A DNA stretch of 64,000 bases from JAKQDP01 sp964536975 (lineage in GTDB: Bacteria; Patescibacteriota; Patescibacteriia; 2-01-FULL-39-33), in contig CAZHYS010000001.1 in the NCBI GenBank assembly GCA_964536975.1, positions 1 through 64,000 of the forward strand, in the 5' to 3' direction. Positions 22,942 to 31,725 of this stretch are shown here, one piece after another. The translations under genes and the position numbers were made by a program. Under the pieces are notes generated by a model, which did not search any database, had not been told where the DNA came from, and was given only the letters and a program-made list of their open reading frames with translations. Positions within the stretch are counted from its first letter, which is position 1, and each line of letters opens with the position of its first letter.

Positions 22942-25422
22942 ATGCTGGGGATGATCAAAAAGCACAAATTAATTTTTATCTTGGCGGCCGTGTCGCTCGT
23001 CGCGCATCTTTTCTTTTTCTTTTTGCTGCTTGCGAATTACGGTTCTAATTTTTCTTTCGCGACTAATGTTGACGCTGAAGAATTTTTTTATCTGGGGAAG
23101 AATTTATTTGAAAATCATGTATTTTCCAATCAAACGTCCGCGCCGTTTTATCTCAACAGTTTTCGGACAGTCGGCTATCCGGTGTATCTGGCTTTTTTTC
23201 GGCTTTTTTCTTCCTCGCCGCTTTTGCCGATATTTTTTCAGAATCTTGTCGGCATCTTATCGGTTTTGATAGTTTTTCAAATCGGCCAAATAGTCATCAA
23301 AGATAAACGGGTCGCTTTCCTAGCCGGGTTGCTGTTTGCTCTTGATCCCCTGAGTAATTACTGGGCGAACATAATGGAGCCGGATACGATTTTGGTATTT
23401 TTGTTTTTGACGGCGGTTTATTTGTTCTTTCGGTATGTTTATAGCGGTAAGACGAAAAATTTATATTTTGCCGCGGCCGTTTTGGGCTTGGCGACTCTAG
23501 TCAAGCCGGTGGCGTCTTATTTGCCGCCACTTTTTTTCGCTTATTTGGCGGTTGTTTTTTTTCGGAAACTGTCATTGGCGCGCCTAATAAAAACAGCGCT
23601 GTTTTTCGCGTTGATTTATTTTGTTGTAATTTCGCCTTGGCTGGCGAGAAATTGGCTTCAGTTGGGAGTTTTTGATTTGACTTCGTTGCCGGGAGTGAAT
23701 TTTTATTATTATGCCGGTGCCGTTAAGCAGACGCCGGAATTGCAAAGTTATATCGCTGAAGTGAAAGAAAAATACGGCTGGGCCGGGCAGAGCCATGATG
23801 GGCATCGGGATATTCGGGCGGAAAAAGAATTAACGCGACTTTCTTTGGCGGCAATCGCTCAAAATCCGGCTCCTTATCTTAAAGCGCATTTGATCGGTTT
23901 CTTTCAATACCATCTTTACGACGGCCATCGAGAGGCCTATTTCAATAAGCACCAATTGGCAATGTTGTGGTTTAATCTGTCGGGAGCCGATGACCGCTTG
24001 GATATTTCTAATAATATCTTGAAAGGAGATTTTTCTTTTGTCGGAAAAATGTTTTCTTTAAAACGCCCGTATAATTTGTTGTTCATGGTTTGCACCTTTG
24101 TCTTTGGTGTTTTTTATGTTTTTGTTTTTCGCGGGTTATACTTGGCTTATCGTCGCCGCCGGGAGCTGGTTTTGCCTTTTTTGTTTTTTTTGGCGATTTT
24201 TTATTACATTGCTTCCGTTGCCGGCCCGTGGGGCTCGGTCGTCCGTTATCGTTTGCCGGCTTGGCCGGGGATGCTGATCGTTTTTTCTTACGCGTTTTTT
24301 GTTGTTTTGGATAATTATAGAATAAAAAAAGAAAATTATTACCGGGAAAAAAATAAAATCGTCATCGCCAGCGGCACTTATTTGCCAGAGGTTTCCGGCC
24401 AGTCCACTTTTGTCTCCGGCTTGGTCAAAAATCTGCCGGCGGATATGGCCTGGTCGGTAGTTGCTTATGGCGGCAAAAAAGAAAGTCAGCGTGGAAAGAT
24501 TTTTATTGTTTCGCGCAATTTTTGGCGGTACCTTAATTATTGGCGGACAATCAGAAGACAGGCGAGCGCTGCCAAGATTATTTTTGCGCAGGATTTAGTG
24601 TCATCCGGTTTGCCGGCGGCGCTGGCCAAGCGCCAGGGCCAAAAATTAGTCATCAGAATAGGCGGTGACTTTTTGTGGGAGAAAATGGTCAATTCCGGCC
24701 GGAGCGAGGTGCCGTTCAGCCAATATTACGACCAGCCGAAAAGTTTGGCGGAAAAAATTTATTTGCTGATTTATCGCTTTGTGATGTGGCGGGCGGATAA
24801 GATTATTTTTAACAGTGAATGGCAAAAGGGGATTTACCAAAGATATTTTAATCTGCCGACAGAAAAAGTAACGGTTTTAGAAAACCCGGTTGTTTTGGAA
24901 AATGTGAAAAAGAGTGAACATAAGATCGGGACGGAAATTATTTTTGCCGGCCGGTTCATTCCGCTCAAGAATTTGAAAAGATTAATAGAAGCGTTTAGAC
25001 AAATAGAGACGGACAAAAAATTAGTTTTGATCGGCGATGGGCCGCAAAAAGACGAATTAGAGAAATTAGCGGCGAAAGATAGCCGGATCTCTATAGAACC
25101 AAAAATTTGGCAATCCCTTTTATTTGATCGGCTTGGCAAGAGTTATTTACTGGTTTTGCCTTCTTTGTCGGAAATGAACCCTCACATTGCCCTGGAGGCT
25201 TTGGGCCGGAGGAAACCGGTATTATTGACGAAAGAAAATGGACTTTCTGGTGACATAAGGAAATATTTTAAATTAATTGACCCCACCTCCATTAAGGAGA
25301 TTAAAGAAAGTATAGAATATTTTTTGAATCAAGAAAATTATGATGAGTATGTCGGCAGCATAAATAATAAATATCCTGTTGGAAAATTTGCGGAATATTT
25401 AGCAATTTTCAAAAATTTATGA
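22942..25422 (+). CDS. fusion: GT39-like membrane transferase + GT4
   Basis: This protein of about 826 residues has two glycosyltransferase parts. The first 470 residues hold about ten membrane segments and an outer-loop acidic motif (NVDAEEFFYLGKNL) with FRTVGYPVYLAFF, like ArnT/PMT (GT39) enzymes that use polyprenyl-phosphate sugars outside. From about 475 a soluble GT4 domain begins (IVIASGTYLPEVSGQSTFVS), with IFAGRFIPLKNLKRLIEAF and E-x7-E in SEMNPHIALEALGRRKPV. One half faces the outside and the other the cytoplasm. A TTG start at 22930 is possible, but I chose the ATG at 22942 because it avoids overlap with the preceding stop. The 3' end overlaps the next gene by 4 bases. Confidence 0.8.
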   Translation: MLGMIKKHKLIFILAAVSLVAHLFFFFLLLANYGSNFSFATNVDAEEFFYLGKNLFENHVFSNQTSAPFYLNSFRTVGYPVYLAFFRLFSSSPLLPIFFQNLVGILSVLIVFQIGQIVIKDKRVAFLAGLLFALDPLSNYWANIMEPDTILVFLFLTAVYLFFRYVYSGKTKNLYFAAAVLGLATLVKPVASYLPPLFFAYLAVVFFRKLSLARLIKTALFFALIYFVVISPWLARNWLQLGVFDLTSLPGVNFYYYAGAVKQTPELQSYIAEVKEKYGWAGQSHDGHRDIRAEKELTRLSLAAIAQNPAPYLKAHLIGFFQYHLYDGHREAYFNKHQLAMLWFNLSGADDRLDISNNILKGDFSFVGKMFSLKRPYNLLFMVCTFVFGVFYVFVFRGLYLAYRRRRELVLPFLFFLAIFYYIASVAGPWGSVVRYRLPAWPGMLIVFSYAFFVVLDNYRIKKENYYREKNKIVIASGTYLPEVSGQSTFVSGLVKNLPADMAWSVVAYGGKKESQRGKIFIVSRNFWRYLNYWRTIRRQASAAKIIFAQDLVSSGLPAALAKRQGQKLVIRIGGDFLWEKMVNSGRSEVPFSQYYDQPKSLAEKIYLLIYRFVMWRADKIIFNSEWQKGIYQRYFNLPTEKVTVLENPVVLENVKKSEHKIGTEIIFAGRFIPLKNLKRLIEAFRQIETDKKLVLIGDGPQKDELEKLAAKDSRISIEPKIWQSLLFDRLGKSYLLVLPSLSEMNPHIALEALGRRKPVLLTKENGLSGDIRKYFKLIDPTSIKEIKESIEYFLNQENYDEYVGSINNKYPVGKFAEYLAIFKNL

Positions 25423-26537
25423 ATATAGTCAATATCGGCACAGACAAAACCCTGGTTGGCGGGAGACGGCTGGGCGATGCCATCAAGCGCCACCGGAAGT
25501 ATGGCGAGTTTGTTGACCATTTGGATATCATTGTCTACACCAACAAAAAAGAAGGATTAAGAGAATTTCCCATTTCGGAAAATGTCGTCGGCCATCCGAC
25601 CAACTCTTGCTGCAAATTTTGGTTTTTCTTTGACGCGATAAGAATTTTTAAGGAAATAAATAAAAAACATAAAATTGATTTGATTCAATGCCAGGATCCG
25701 TTTTTGCCGGCGCTCTCCGGCTGGCGCCTCAAGAAAAAATTCGGCGTTAAATTGCAAATTAATTTTCATGGCGATTTTTGGGCCAATCCGAGCTGGCTTA
25801 AGGAACGGAAAATCAATTTTATTTTTTTATTTATTTCTAAGCTTACCGTTCCCCGTGCCGACGCCATCCGGGTAATGAGCGCCGGGCAGAAAGAAAAGTT
25901 AATCAAAGCGGGGATAGACGAGAAAAAAATTAGGATAATTTCTACGCCGGTGGATTTGGAGAAGTTCATGAAACATGGAACACATAACATGGAACAAAAA
26001 AAAGAGCGGATAGTTTTACATATCGGGAGAGATGATGAGGTGAAGGATTACGATACGCTAGTTAGGGCATTTAAAATAGTAAAAGCAAAGACGCCGGACA
26101 CAAAATTTGTTCAGGCTGGCGCTAATGACGAACTCCGAAAGGCAATAGACAAAGATAGTTTTCAGGAGATCGTCTCAAAAGGCAATGTCGATCATCAAGA
26201 TTTGCTGGATTTATACCATCAATCGAATATTTTCGTTTTGTCCTCCACTTCCGAAAGCTTTGGCAAGGTGCTGGTGGAAGCCAATGCCTGCGGCAAGCCG
26301 GTGGTGTCCACGGCAACGACCGGCGCCAAGGAAATTATTGAAGACGGCGTCAACGGTTTTTTGGTGCCAATCGGCGATTATGAGGCGCTCGCGGATAAGA
26401 TCATCTATTTATTGGAACACCCGGACGAGGCAAAAAAAATGGGCGAGAAAGGCAGAGAAATAGTAAGAGAAAGATTCAGCGACAATACGGACAGAATAGT
26501 CAAATTTTGGCAGGATATTATTGTCGGTAATTTATAA
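25419..26537 (+). CDS. GT4 family glycosyltransferase
   Basis: This 372-residue GT-B enzyme has a donor domain with IVLHIGRDDEVKDYDTLVRA and E-x7-E in SESFGKVLVEANACGKPV, then STATTGAKEIIEDG. The tract MKHGTHNMEQKKE in the linker between the two domains is encoded by ACATGGAACACATAACATGG-like units. It is a simple repeat in the same structural place as the tract of the GT4 at 17998. The gene overlaps the preceding one by 4 bases. It ends before the only large gap in the array, which carries the 79-bp hairpin insert. Confidence 0.86.
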   Translation: MNIVNIGTDKTLVGGRRLGDAIKRHRKYGEFVDHLDIIVYTNKKEGLREFPISENVVGHPTNSCCKFWFFFDAIRIFKEINKKHKIDLIQCQDPFLPALSGWRLKKKFGVKLQINFHGDFWANPSWLKERKINFIFLFISKLTVPRADAIRVMSAGQKEKLIKAGIDEKKIRIISTPVDLEKFMKHGTHNMEQKKERIVLHIGRDDEVKDYDTLVRAFKIVKAKTPDTKFVQAGANDELRKAIDKDSFQEIVSKGNVDHQDLLDLYHQSNIFVLSSTSESFGKVLVEANACGKPVVSTATTGAKEIIEDGVNGFLVPIGDYEALADKIIYLLEHPDEAKKMGEKGREIVRERFSDNTDRIVKFWQDIIVGNL

Positions 26538-26587
26538 TAATTGTCAGCGTTATTTTCAGTTAGCCGTTCCCTCCCCTTTATAAGGGG

Positions 26588-26666
26588 TCCGAAGGACGGG
26601 CAGAAGCGATGCGAAGCGAGCGTAGATAATCGCGACCATTGGGAGCGATTAGCTCTGCCCAGGAAC
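26588..26666 (+). repeat. 79-bp hairpin insert, copy B
   Basis: This block has the same length and outer stem (GGGCAGA 26598-26604 / TCTGCCC 26654-26660) as copy A at 1471. The inner stem is AGATAATCGC / GCGATTAGCT, with one mismatch. Three base pairs differ from copy A on both sides, so pairing is kept. The host repeat around it reads TTCCCTCCCC... TATAAGGGG before and GGGTTAGGGAGGGG after, matching the uninterrupted block at 1591-1637. Confidence 0.75.
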
Positions 26667-26690
26667 GGGTTAGGGAGGGGTAGGGGGAGG
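26667..26690 (+). other. G-quadruplex-type G-run cluster
   Basis: GGG, GGG, GGGG and GGGGG runs are separated by TTA, A and TA, 17 bases before the ATG of the GT2 gene. It belongs to the host repeat of the 79-bp insert and may also serve as a poor ribosome site (GGGGGAGG). Confidence 0.4.
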
Positions 26691-26706
26691 TAAAAATACA
26701 TTATTT

Positions 26707-27414
26707 ATGAAAACAGCAATTTCCATCGCGACTTACAACGAAAAAGAAAATATTGAAAAATTGATTCGGCAGATTTTTACTTTGTCACCGCCGGATTTGT
26801 CGGTGATTATTATTGATGATAATTCGCCTGATGGCACGGCGGAAATCGTCGCCAGCTTTAAAGAAGAATTTACTGGCTTGCGTCTGATCCGGCGGCCGAG
26901 CAAGCTCGGCTACGGCAGCGCCCATATCGCCGGATTCAAGCGGGCGATGGCAGAGGGCGCGGAAGTTATTGTTTCCATGGACGCGGATTTTTCCCATCAG
27001 CCGGAAAAAATCAACGACCTGGTTCAAGCGATTGCCGCGGGCAATGATGTGGCTGTGGGTTCGCGTAAAATTCCCGGGGGGAAAATAATCGGTTGGAACT
27101 GGTGGCGGAAATTCGCCAGCGCCAGCGCGATGCTGGTATCAAAAGCCGTTCTGGGCATAAAGACGAATGATTTGACCAGCGGCTTCCGCGCTTATCGCCG
27201 CTCGGTATTTGATAAGATAAATTTGGACGCTATCAGCAGCGATGGTTATTCCTTTTTGGAAGAATTGATTTATCTGATTGAAAAAGCGGAACTGAAAGTG
27301 AAAGAAGTGCCGATTACTTTTGTTGATCGCCAACTGGGCAGATCCAAGCTATCCAGGAAAGAAATCGTAAAATTTTTCGTCACTATATTTAGAATCAAAT
27401 TTAAGCTCAAGTAA
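26707..27414 (+). CDS. polyprenyl-phosphate mannose synthase-like GT2
   Basis: This 235-residue GT2 enzyme has IATYNEKENIEKLI at the nucleotide-binding strand, IIIDDNSPDGT, and the metal-binding SMDADFSHQPE. The C-terminal signature GYSFLEELIYLIEKAELKVK then EVPITFVDRQLGRSKLS is characteristic of dolichol/polyprenol-phosphate mannose synthases (DPM1/Ppm1). There are no membrane segments. It would make a polyprenyl-phosphate hexose on the inner face, the donor needed by the GT39-like enzymes at 9039, 22942 and 38693. The sugar could be other than mannose. It restarts the array after the repeat gap. Confidence 0.85.
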   Translation: MKTAISIATYNEKENIEKLIRQIFTLSPPDLSVIIIDDNSPDGTAEIVASFKEEFTGLRLIRRPSKLGYGSAHIAGFKRAMAEGAEVIVSMDADFSHQPEKINDLVQAIAAGNDVAVGSRKIPGGKIIGWNWWRKFASASAMLVSKAVLGIKTNDLTSGFRAYRRSVFDKINLDAISSDGYSFLEELIYLIEKAELKVKEVPITFVDRQLGRSKLSRKEIVKFFVTIFRIKFKLK

Positions 27415-27425
27415 CATTTACCGAT

Positions 27426-28499
27426 ATGGACAATTATATGCCTGATAACAAACAAATGCCCGCTTCAGGCGGAAAGGTATTAATGATTACCAGAAAAGTT
27501 GATCCCAATGATGCCCTCGCCGGTTTTGCTTATAATTGGGTGAAAAAAATCGGCGAGAATTTGGATGAATTGCATGTCATCTCGTGGCAATCGGGCGATG
27601 CCAGTGGCTTGCCGGACAATATTAAAGTGTTTTTCTTGCCTGCAAATAAAATCGCCAAAATTTTAGTTTTGCAAAAATTGTTATTAAAAATTTTGCCAAA
27701 AGTTGACGGCGTATTTTGCCACATGAATCCGGAATACACGATTTTAGCCGGACCGCTCGCAAAAATTTTTAGAAAAAGAATTGTCAGTTGGTATACTCAT
27801 CGAGCCGTGACTTGGCGCCGCCGCTGGCTGGAATTTTTTGCCGATGCAATCGTTACCGCCTCAGCGGAAAGTTTTCGTGAGGCAAAATATCCCGAGAAAG
27901 TTAAAGTGATCGGCCATGGCATTGATACGGAATTATTTTGCCCGACCGATAAAATATCCTCCGAAATATTTAAAATTATTTCTGTAGGCCGGATTTCTCC
28001 GACTAAAGATTATGAATCAATCATTAAAGCGCTTAATTCAGTTGGCAATAGCCAAGCCAGGTTGAAAATAATCGGCGATGTTATTTTGCAGTTACAGCAG
28101 CAATATTTAGACAGCCTGAAACAGATGGTTGTTGGTATGAACTTATACGACCGGGTAGATTTTGTCGGCTGGGTGGCCAACAAAGAAATGCCTCCTTATT
28201 ATCAGACGGCTGATTTATTTATCAATATGAGCGGTACCGGCAGTTTAGACAAGGCGGTATTGGAAGCGATGGCCTGCGAATGTCTGGTTTTAACTTCCAA
28301 TGAGGCGTTTAAGGGCATGCTACCAGCGGAATTAATCGTGGAGAAAAACAATCCGGAAATGTTGGCGGAAAAAATAAAATGGCTGATGGCCTTGCCGGCC
28401 GAAGAAAAAACCAAATTGCGCCGACAACTAAGGGATGAAGTAGTCAAAAATCATAACCTTGATAATCTGGCAAAGAAAATAGTCAGTCAATTTTTATAA
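27426..28499 (+). CDS. GT4 family glycosyltransferase, altered E-x7-E
   Basis: This 357-residue GT-B enzyme has KVLMITRKVDPNDALAGFA at the start and VGRISPTKDYESIIKALNS opening the donor domain. The usual E-x7-E motif is changed. The second Glu is present in AVLEAMACECLVLTSN, but the first falls on Gly in MSGTGSLDK. The fold is otherwise complete and the length normal, so the enzyme may still be active with a different donor contact. An alternative ATG lies 12 bases downstream (27438). It lies 7 bases before the next radical SAM gene. Confidence 0.8.
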   Translation: MDNYMPDNKQMPASGGKVLMITRKVDPNDALAGFAYNWVKKIGENLDELHVISWQSGDASGLPDNIKVFFLPANKIAKILVLQKLLLKILPKVDGVFCHMNPEYTILAGPLAKIFRKRIVSWYTHRAVTWRRRWLEFFADAIVTASAESFREAKYPEKVKVIGHGIDTELFCPTDKISSEIFKIISVGRISPTKDYESIIKALNSVGNSQARLKIIGDVILQLQQQYLDSLKQMVVGMNLYDRVDFVGWVANKEMPPYYQTADLFINMSGTGSLDKAVLEAMACECLVLTSNEAFKGMLPAELIVEKNNPEMLAEKIKWLMALPAEEKTKLRRQLRDEVVKNHNLDNLAKKIVSQFL

Positions 28500-28506
28500 A
28501 TCAAAT

Positions 28507-30036
28507 ATGGATGTGGCAAACACCGCCGCTGGCGGAAAAAATAAAATTCTTCTTATCTACCCTCGCTTTCACAAGGTTGATTTTGACGCCAAGAGCTATC
28601 CGCTCGGTCTTTTATCTTTGGGCATGATTTTGAAGGAACAAGGTTATGAGGTAAAGCTGATAGATTTTTTGGTGGAGACTGATCCTTGGTCTATTTTTAC
28701 CGCCGAGCTAAGTGAAGATGTCTTAGCCGTCGGCCTATCGGTAATGACGCCGCAGATTCCCGAAGCGCTGGCAGTGAGCGCGGCTGTTAGAAAATTTGAC
28801 AAGAATCTGCCGGTTGTCTGGGGCGGTATTCATCCGACGCTTTTTCCTGACGATACCATTGTTCATCCGGACATTGATTATCTGATCGTCGGCGAGGGAG
28901 AAATTTCTTTTTCCAAGCTGATTGGATTTTTTCAGGGGCGGGGGACAGTGGAAGACATCGGCGGCTTGGTTTATAAGAAGGGCGAGGAGATAATCAAGAA
29001 TCCGGAGCGGGAACTTATGAACCTTGATGACTTGCCGACTCTTGATTATAATTTGCTGTCGCCCAAAGTAAGGCAATTTGATTCTACTATTTTAAACACC
29101 AGCCGCGGCTGCCCCTATCGCTGCACTTTTTGCGTCAATATCTGCCTCCACAATCGGGCTTGGCGGTTTGCGCGGGCGGAGAAAGTGATTGGCGAGTTGA
29201 AATATCTGATTAATGATTTGGGGTACAAAAAAATAAAATTTCAAGAAGATAATTTTTTTGTTTCCAAAAAAAGAGTGGAAGAAATCTTGGTCGGCATCAA
29301 GGAAAATAATCTGCAATTCGTCTGGCTGGCCAATTGCCGGGTCAATTATTTCCGGCCCGATTACATCAATGATGATTTTTTACAAGCATTGCGAACGGCC
29401 GGCTGTTATAAATTAATGTTTGGCGCCGAATCCGGTTCCCAGCGAGTTTTGGACTGGCTCAAAAAAGACATCACCGTTGAACAAATAGTCAACTCCGCTC
29501 AAATGTGCCAACAGCACGGAATGCGAGCCAATTATTCTTTTATGTGCGCCTTGCCGACCGAGACGAAAGAAGAGCGATTGGCGACTTTGAAGCTTATTGA
29601 TCGGTTGTTGGCGGTCGGCGATTGCATTGAAATCATCCCGCCCCAGCCGTATCGGCCGTATCCGGGCGACGAGTTAGCGCGATATTGCGAGAGCTTGGGT
29701 TATCATTTTCCGAAAAAATTGGAAGACTGGCCGAACATCGTAGCCAAATCCATGGATAGCAGTTCCAGCAATCTGGAAGATTTTCCCTGGCTGGAAAATC
29801 CGGACGAAATCCGTCTTCAGCGCGTGGTCGCCACCATTGCCACCAATCGCAAGACGCTCAAGGATTATTTGCGGCGCTATCCGTTTTTTCTCGCTCCGGC
29901 GATCGCGCCATTTTATTTTTTGGAAAAGCTGCGGTGGCGGTATAAGTATTTCGGCTGGCCATTGGAGTATTCTTTATTCATCAAGGCTTATTGGCAGACG
30001 CAGAAATTAAGAAAAAGATTATTTATCAAAAAATGA
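28507..30036 (+). CDS. B12-binding-type radical SAM protein (2 of 4)
   Basis: This 509-residue protein has a cobalamin-binding domain (about 12-150) with WGGIHPTLFPDD and DYLIVGEGEISF. The radical SAM barrel has Cys202, Cys206 and Cys209 in SRGCPYRCTFC and FGAESGSQRVL. The C-terminal region (about 400-509) is basic and aromatic (RRYPFFLAPAIAPFYFLEKL) and may associate with the membrane, as expected if the substrate is lipid-linked. The gene is flanked on both sides by GT4 genes and overlaps the next start by 4 bases. The reaction is not predictable from sequence. Confidence 0.84.
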   Translation: MDVANTAAGGKNKILLIYPRFHKVDFDAKSYPLGLLSLGMILKEQGYEVKLIDFLVETDPWSIFTAELSEDVLAVGLSVMTPQIPEALAVSAAVRKFDKNLPVVWGGIHPTLFPDDTIVHPDIDYLIVGEGEISFSKLIGFFQGRGTVEDIGGLVYKKGEEIIKNPERELMNLDDLPTLDYNLLSPKVRQFDSTILNTSRGCPYRCTFCVNICLHNRAWRFARAEKVIGELKYLINDLGYKKIKFQEDNFFVSKKRVEEILVGIKENNLQFVWLANCRVNYFRPDYINDDFLQALRTAGCYKLMFGAESGSQRVLDWLKKDITVEQIVNSAQMCQQHGMRANYSFMCALPTETKEERLATLKLIDRLLAVGDCIEIIPPQPYRPYPGDELARYCESLGYHFPKKLEDWPNIVAKSMDSSSSNLEDFPWLENPDEIRLQRVVATIATNRKTLKDYLRRYPFFLAPAIAPFYFLEKLRWRYKYFGWPLEYSLFIKAYWQTQKLRKRLFIKK

Positions 30037-31088
30037 AAATTTGTTATTTTGGCATTTATAATCCTGACTATAGCCGCAATCACGTGATCATTCGCGGCCT
30101 GTTGGCCAATGGCATTGAAGTGGTGGAATGCCGGACGCAGAAAACGGGGCTGCTGAAATATTGGGACTTGCTGCAAAAATATCGCCGCTTGGCGAAGGAT
30201 TTTGATTTTATTATCGTCGGCTTTCCCGGCAATCAAGCGGCGGTGTTGGCGAAGCTTATTTCTTCCAAGCCGGTTATCTTGGACGCTTTTTTATCTTTTT
30301 ATGATTCCATGATTTTTGACCGCCGCGCTCATTCCCGTTTTGGTCCGTTCGCCGCCTACTACTGGTGCCTTGATTTTGCCGGTTGTTTTTTTGCCGACGC
30401 GATTCTTTTGGACACTCAAGCTCATATTGATTATTTCGTAGATAAGTTTAAAATAAAGAAAGAAAAGTTCAGCCGGATTTTTGTCGGTTCTGACGATCAG
30501 CTTTTTTTCCCCGCTCCCGCCGAGTCGCCGGCCGGACAATTCATTGTTCATTTCCATGGCTATTTTTTGCCGCTTCAAGGAATTGAAATTATCATCGCCG
30601 CCGCCAAAATCCTGGAAAAAGAGGGCATTCAATTTAATTTGATCGGCCGGGGCAAAACCTATGATCAGATCAGGAAAATCGCCGACGAGTTGCAAGTAAA
30701 AAATATTTCCTTCATCAATCCCGTGCCTTATGAAAAATTGCGGGATTACATTGTCGCGGCCGATGTTTGCCTGGGCGTGTTCGGCCGGACCGCCAAGGCC
30801 GGACGAGTCATTCCCAATAAGGTTTTTGAAGCCTTGGCCTGCCGCCGACCGGTTATTACCGCCGACCAGCCCGTTATTGGCGAGTTGCTGCAAGACGGCA
30901 AGGAGGTGCTGTTGTGCCGTCCTTATGACGCCGCTGACTTGGCGGAAAAAATCTTATTATTGAAAAACAATCGGGAACTGGCGGCCACGATTGCCGCCGC
31001 CGGCCACGAGCTTTTTAAGCGGGAGCTGACGCCGAAAGAATTGGTAAAAAAATTATTAATTGAATTAAATGACAAGTTCCATTTCTAA
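30033..31088 (+). CDS. GT4 family glycosyltransferase
   Basis: This 351-residue enzyme starts MKICYFGIYNPDYSRNHVI. The donor domain contains FHGYFLPLQGIEIIIAAAKI, NLIGRGKTYDQI and IPNKVFEALACRRPVI. That is the variant in which only the second Glu of E-x7-E is kept and a P-x-K precedes it, seen in several GT4 subgroups. The ATG at 30033 overlaps the radical SAM stop (ATGA). A longer in-frame start at 29991 is rejected since it would lie well inside the upstream gene. The end overlaps the methyltransferase by 20 bases. Confidence 0.83.
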   Translation: MKICYFGIYNPDYSRNHVIIRGLLANGIEVVECRTQKTGLLKYWDLLQKYRRLAKDFDFIIVGFPGNQAAVLAKLISSKPVILDAFLSFYDSMIFDRRAHSRFGPFAAYYWCLDFAGCFFADAILLDTQAHIDYFVDKFKIKKEKFSRIFVGSDDQLFFPAPAESPAGQFIVHFHGYFLPLQGIEIIIAAAKILEKEGIQFNLIGRGKTYDQIRKIADELQVKNISFINPVPYEKLRDYIVAADVCLGVFGRTAKAGRVIPNKVFEALACRRPVITADQPVIGELLQDGKEVLLCRPYDAADLAEKILLLKNNRELAATIAAAGHELFKRELTPKELVKKLLIELNDKFHF

Positions 31089-31722
31089 ATATTATAATGA
31101 AATCCGCACCGACTACGGCATCAATTCTTTGCGGCGGAAAAAGATCATCTCTCTTTTGGCTGATTGCTCTTCCGCCCGGATTTTAGATGCCGGCTGCGCC
31201 TCCGGCTATCTGGCCAAGGAAATAAAAGCGCGCGGCCACTATGTGGCGGGATTGGATATTTCCAGCCGTTATGAGGCGGAGCTGAAAGCGGCGCTGGATG
31301 AATTTTTGGTTCTTAATGTTGACGAAGATGGCTGGCCGGAGCAGTGGACAGGCAATGGCTTTGACATCATCGTGGCGGCCGAGATAATTGAGCATCTTTT
31401 TGATCCGGAAAGCTTCTTGAATCATTTGAAAAAGATTTTGAAGCCGAACGGCAGCATTATTTTGAGCACCCCCAATTTTTTAGTTTGGAACAATCGGTTG
31501 CGCCTGTTGGCCGGCCGTTACGGCGCTAAAGAGATTTTTTTTGATCGGGGACACATTCGGCTTTTCAGTTATCGGGGCATCGTTGAGCTGGTTGAAAAAT
31601 GCGGCTTCCGGATTGAACGGCAGGATAATATTTGGTATCCCAATTGGCTGGAGAAGTACCGCCGGTTTTTGCCGGAGAATCTTTTTGTTTTTCAGTCCAT
31701 TTTCGAAATTAAACTGAAATAA
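31069..31722 (+). CDS. class I SAM-dependent methyltransferase
   Basis: This 217-residue protein has the SAM-binding motif I ILDAGCASGYLAKEI near residue 38, an acidic residue after strand two (GLDIS), and motif II/III VAAEIIEHLFDPESFL, then LKPNGSIILSTPN. This is the Methyltransf_11/23 type, which methylates small molecules or sugars. The C-terminal half has RLFSYRGIVELVEKCGF, common in ubiE-like enzymes. It lies between a GT4 and a radical SAM gene, so the sugar or lipid part of the glycan is the likely target. Confidence 0.8.
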   Translation: MTSSISKYYNEIRTDYGINSLRRKKIISLLADCSSARILDAGCASGYLAKEIKARGHYVAGLDISSRYEAELKAALDEFLVLNVDEDGWPEQWTGNGFDIIVAAEIIEHLFDPESFLNHLKKILKPNGSIILSTPNFLVWNNRLRLLAGRYGAKEIFFDRGHIRLFSYRGIVELVEKCGFRIERQDNIWYPNWLEKYRRFLPENLFVFQSIFEIKLK

Positions 31723-31725
31723 GCT

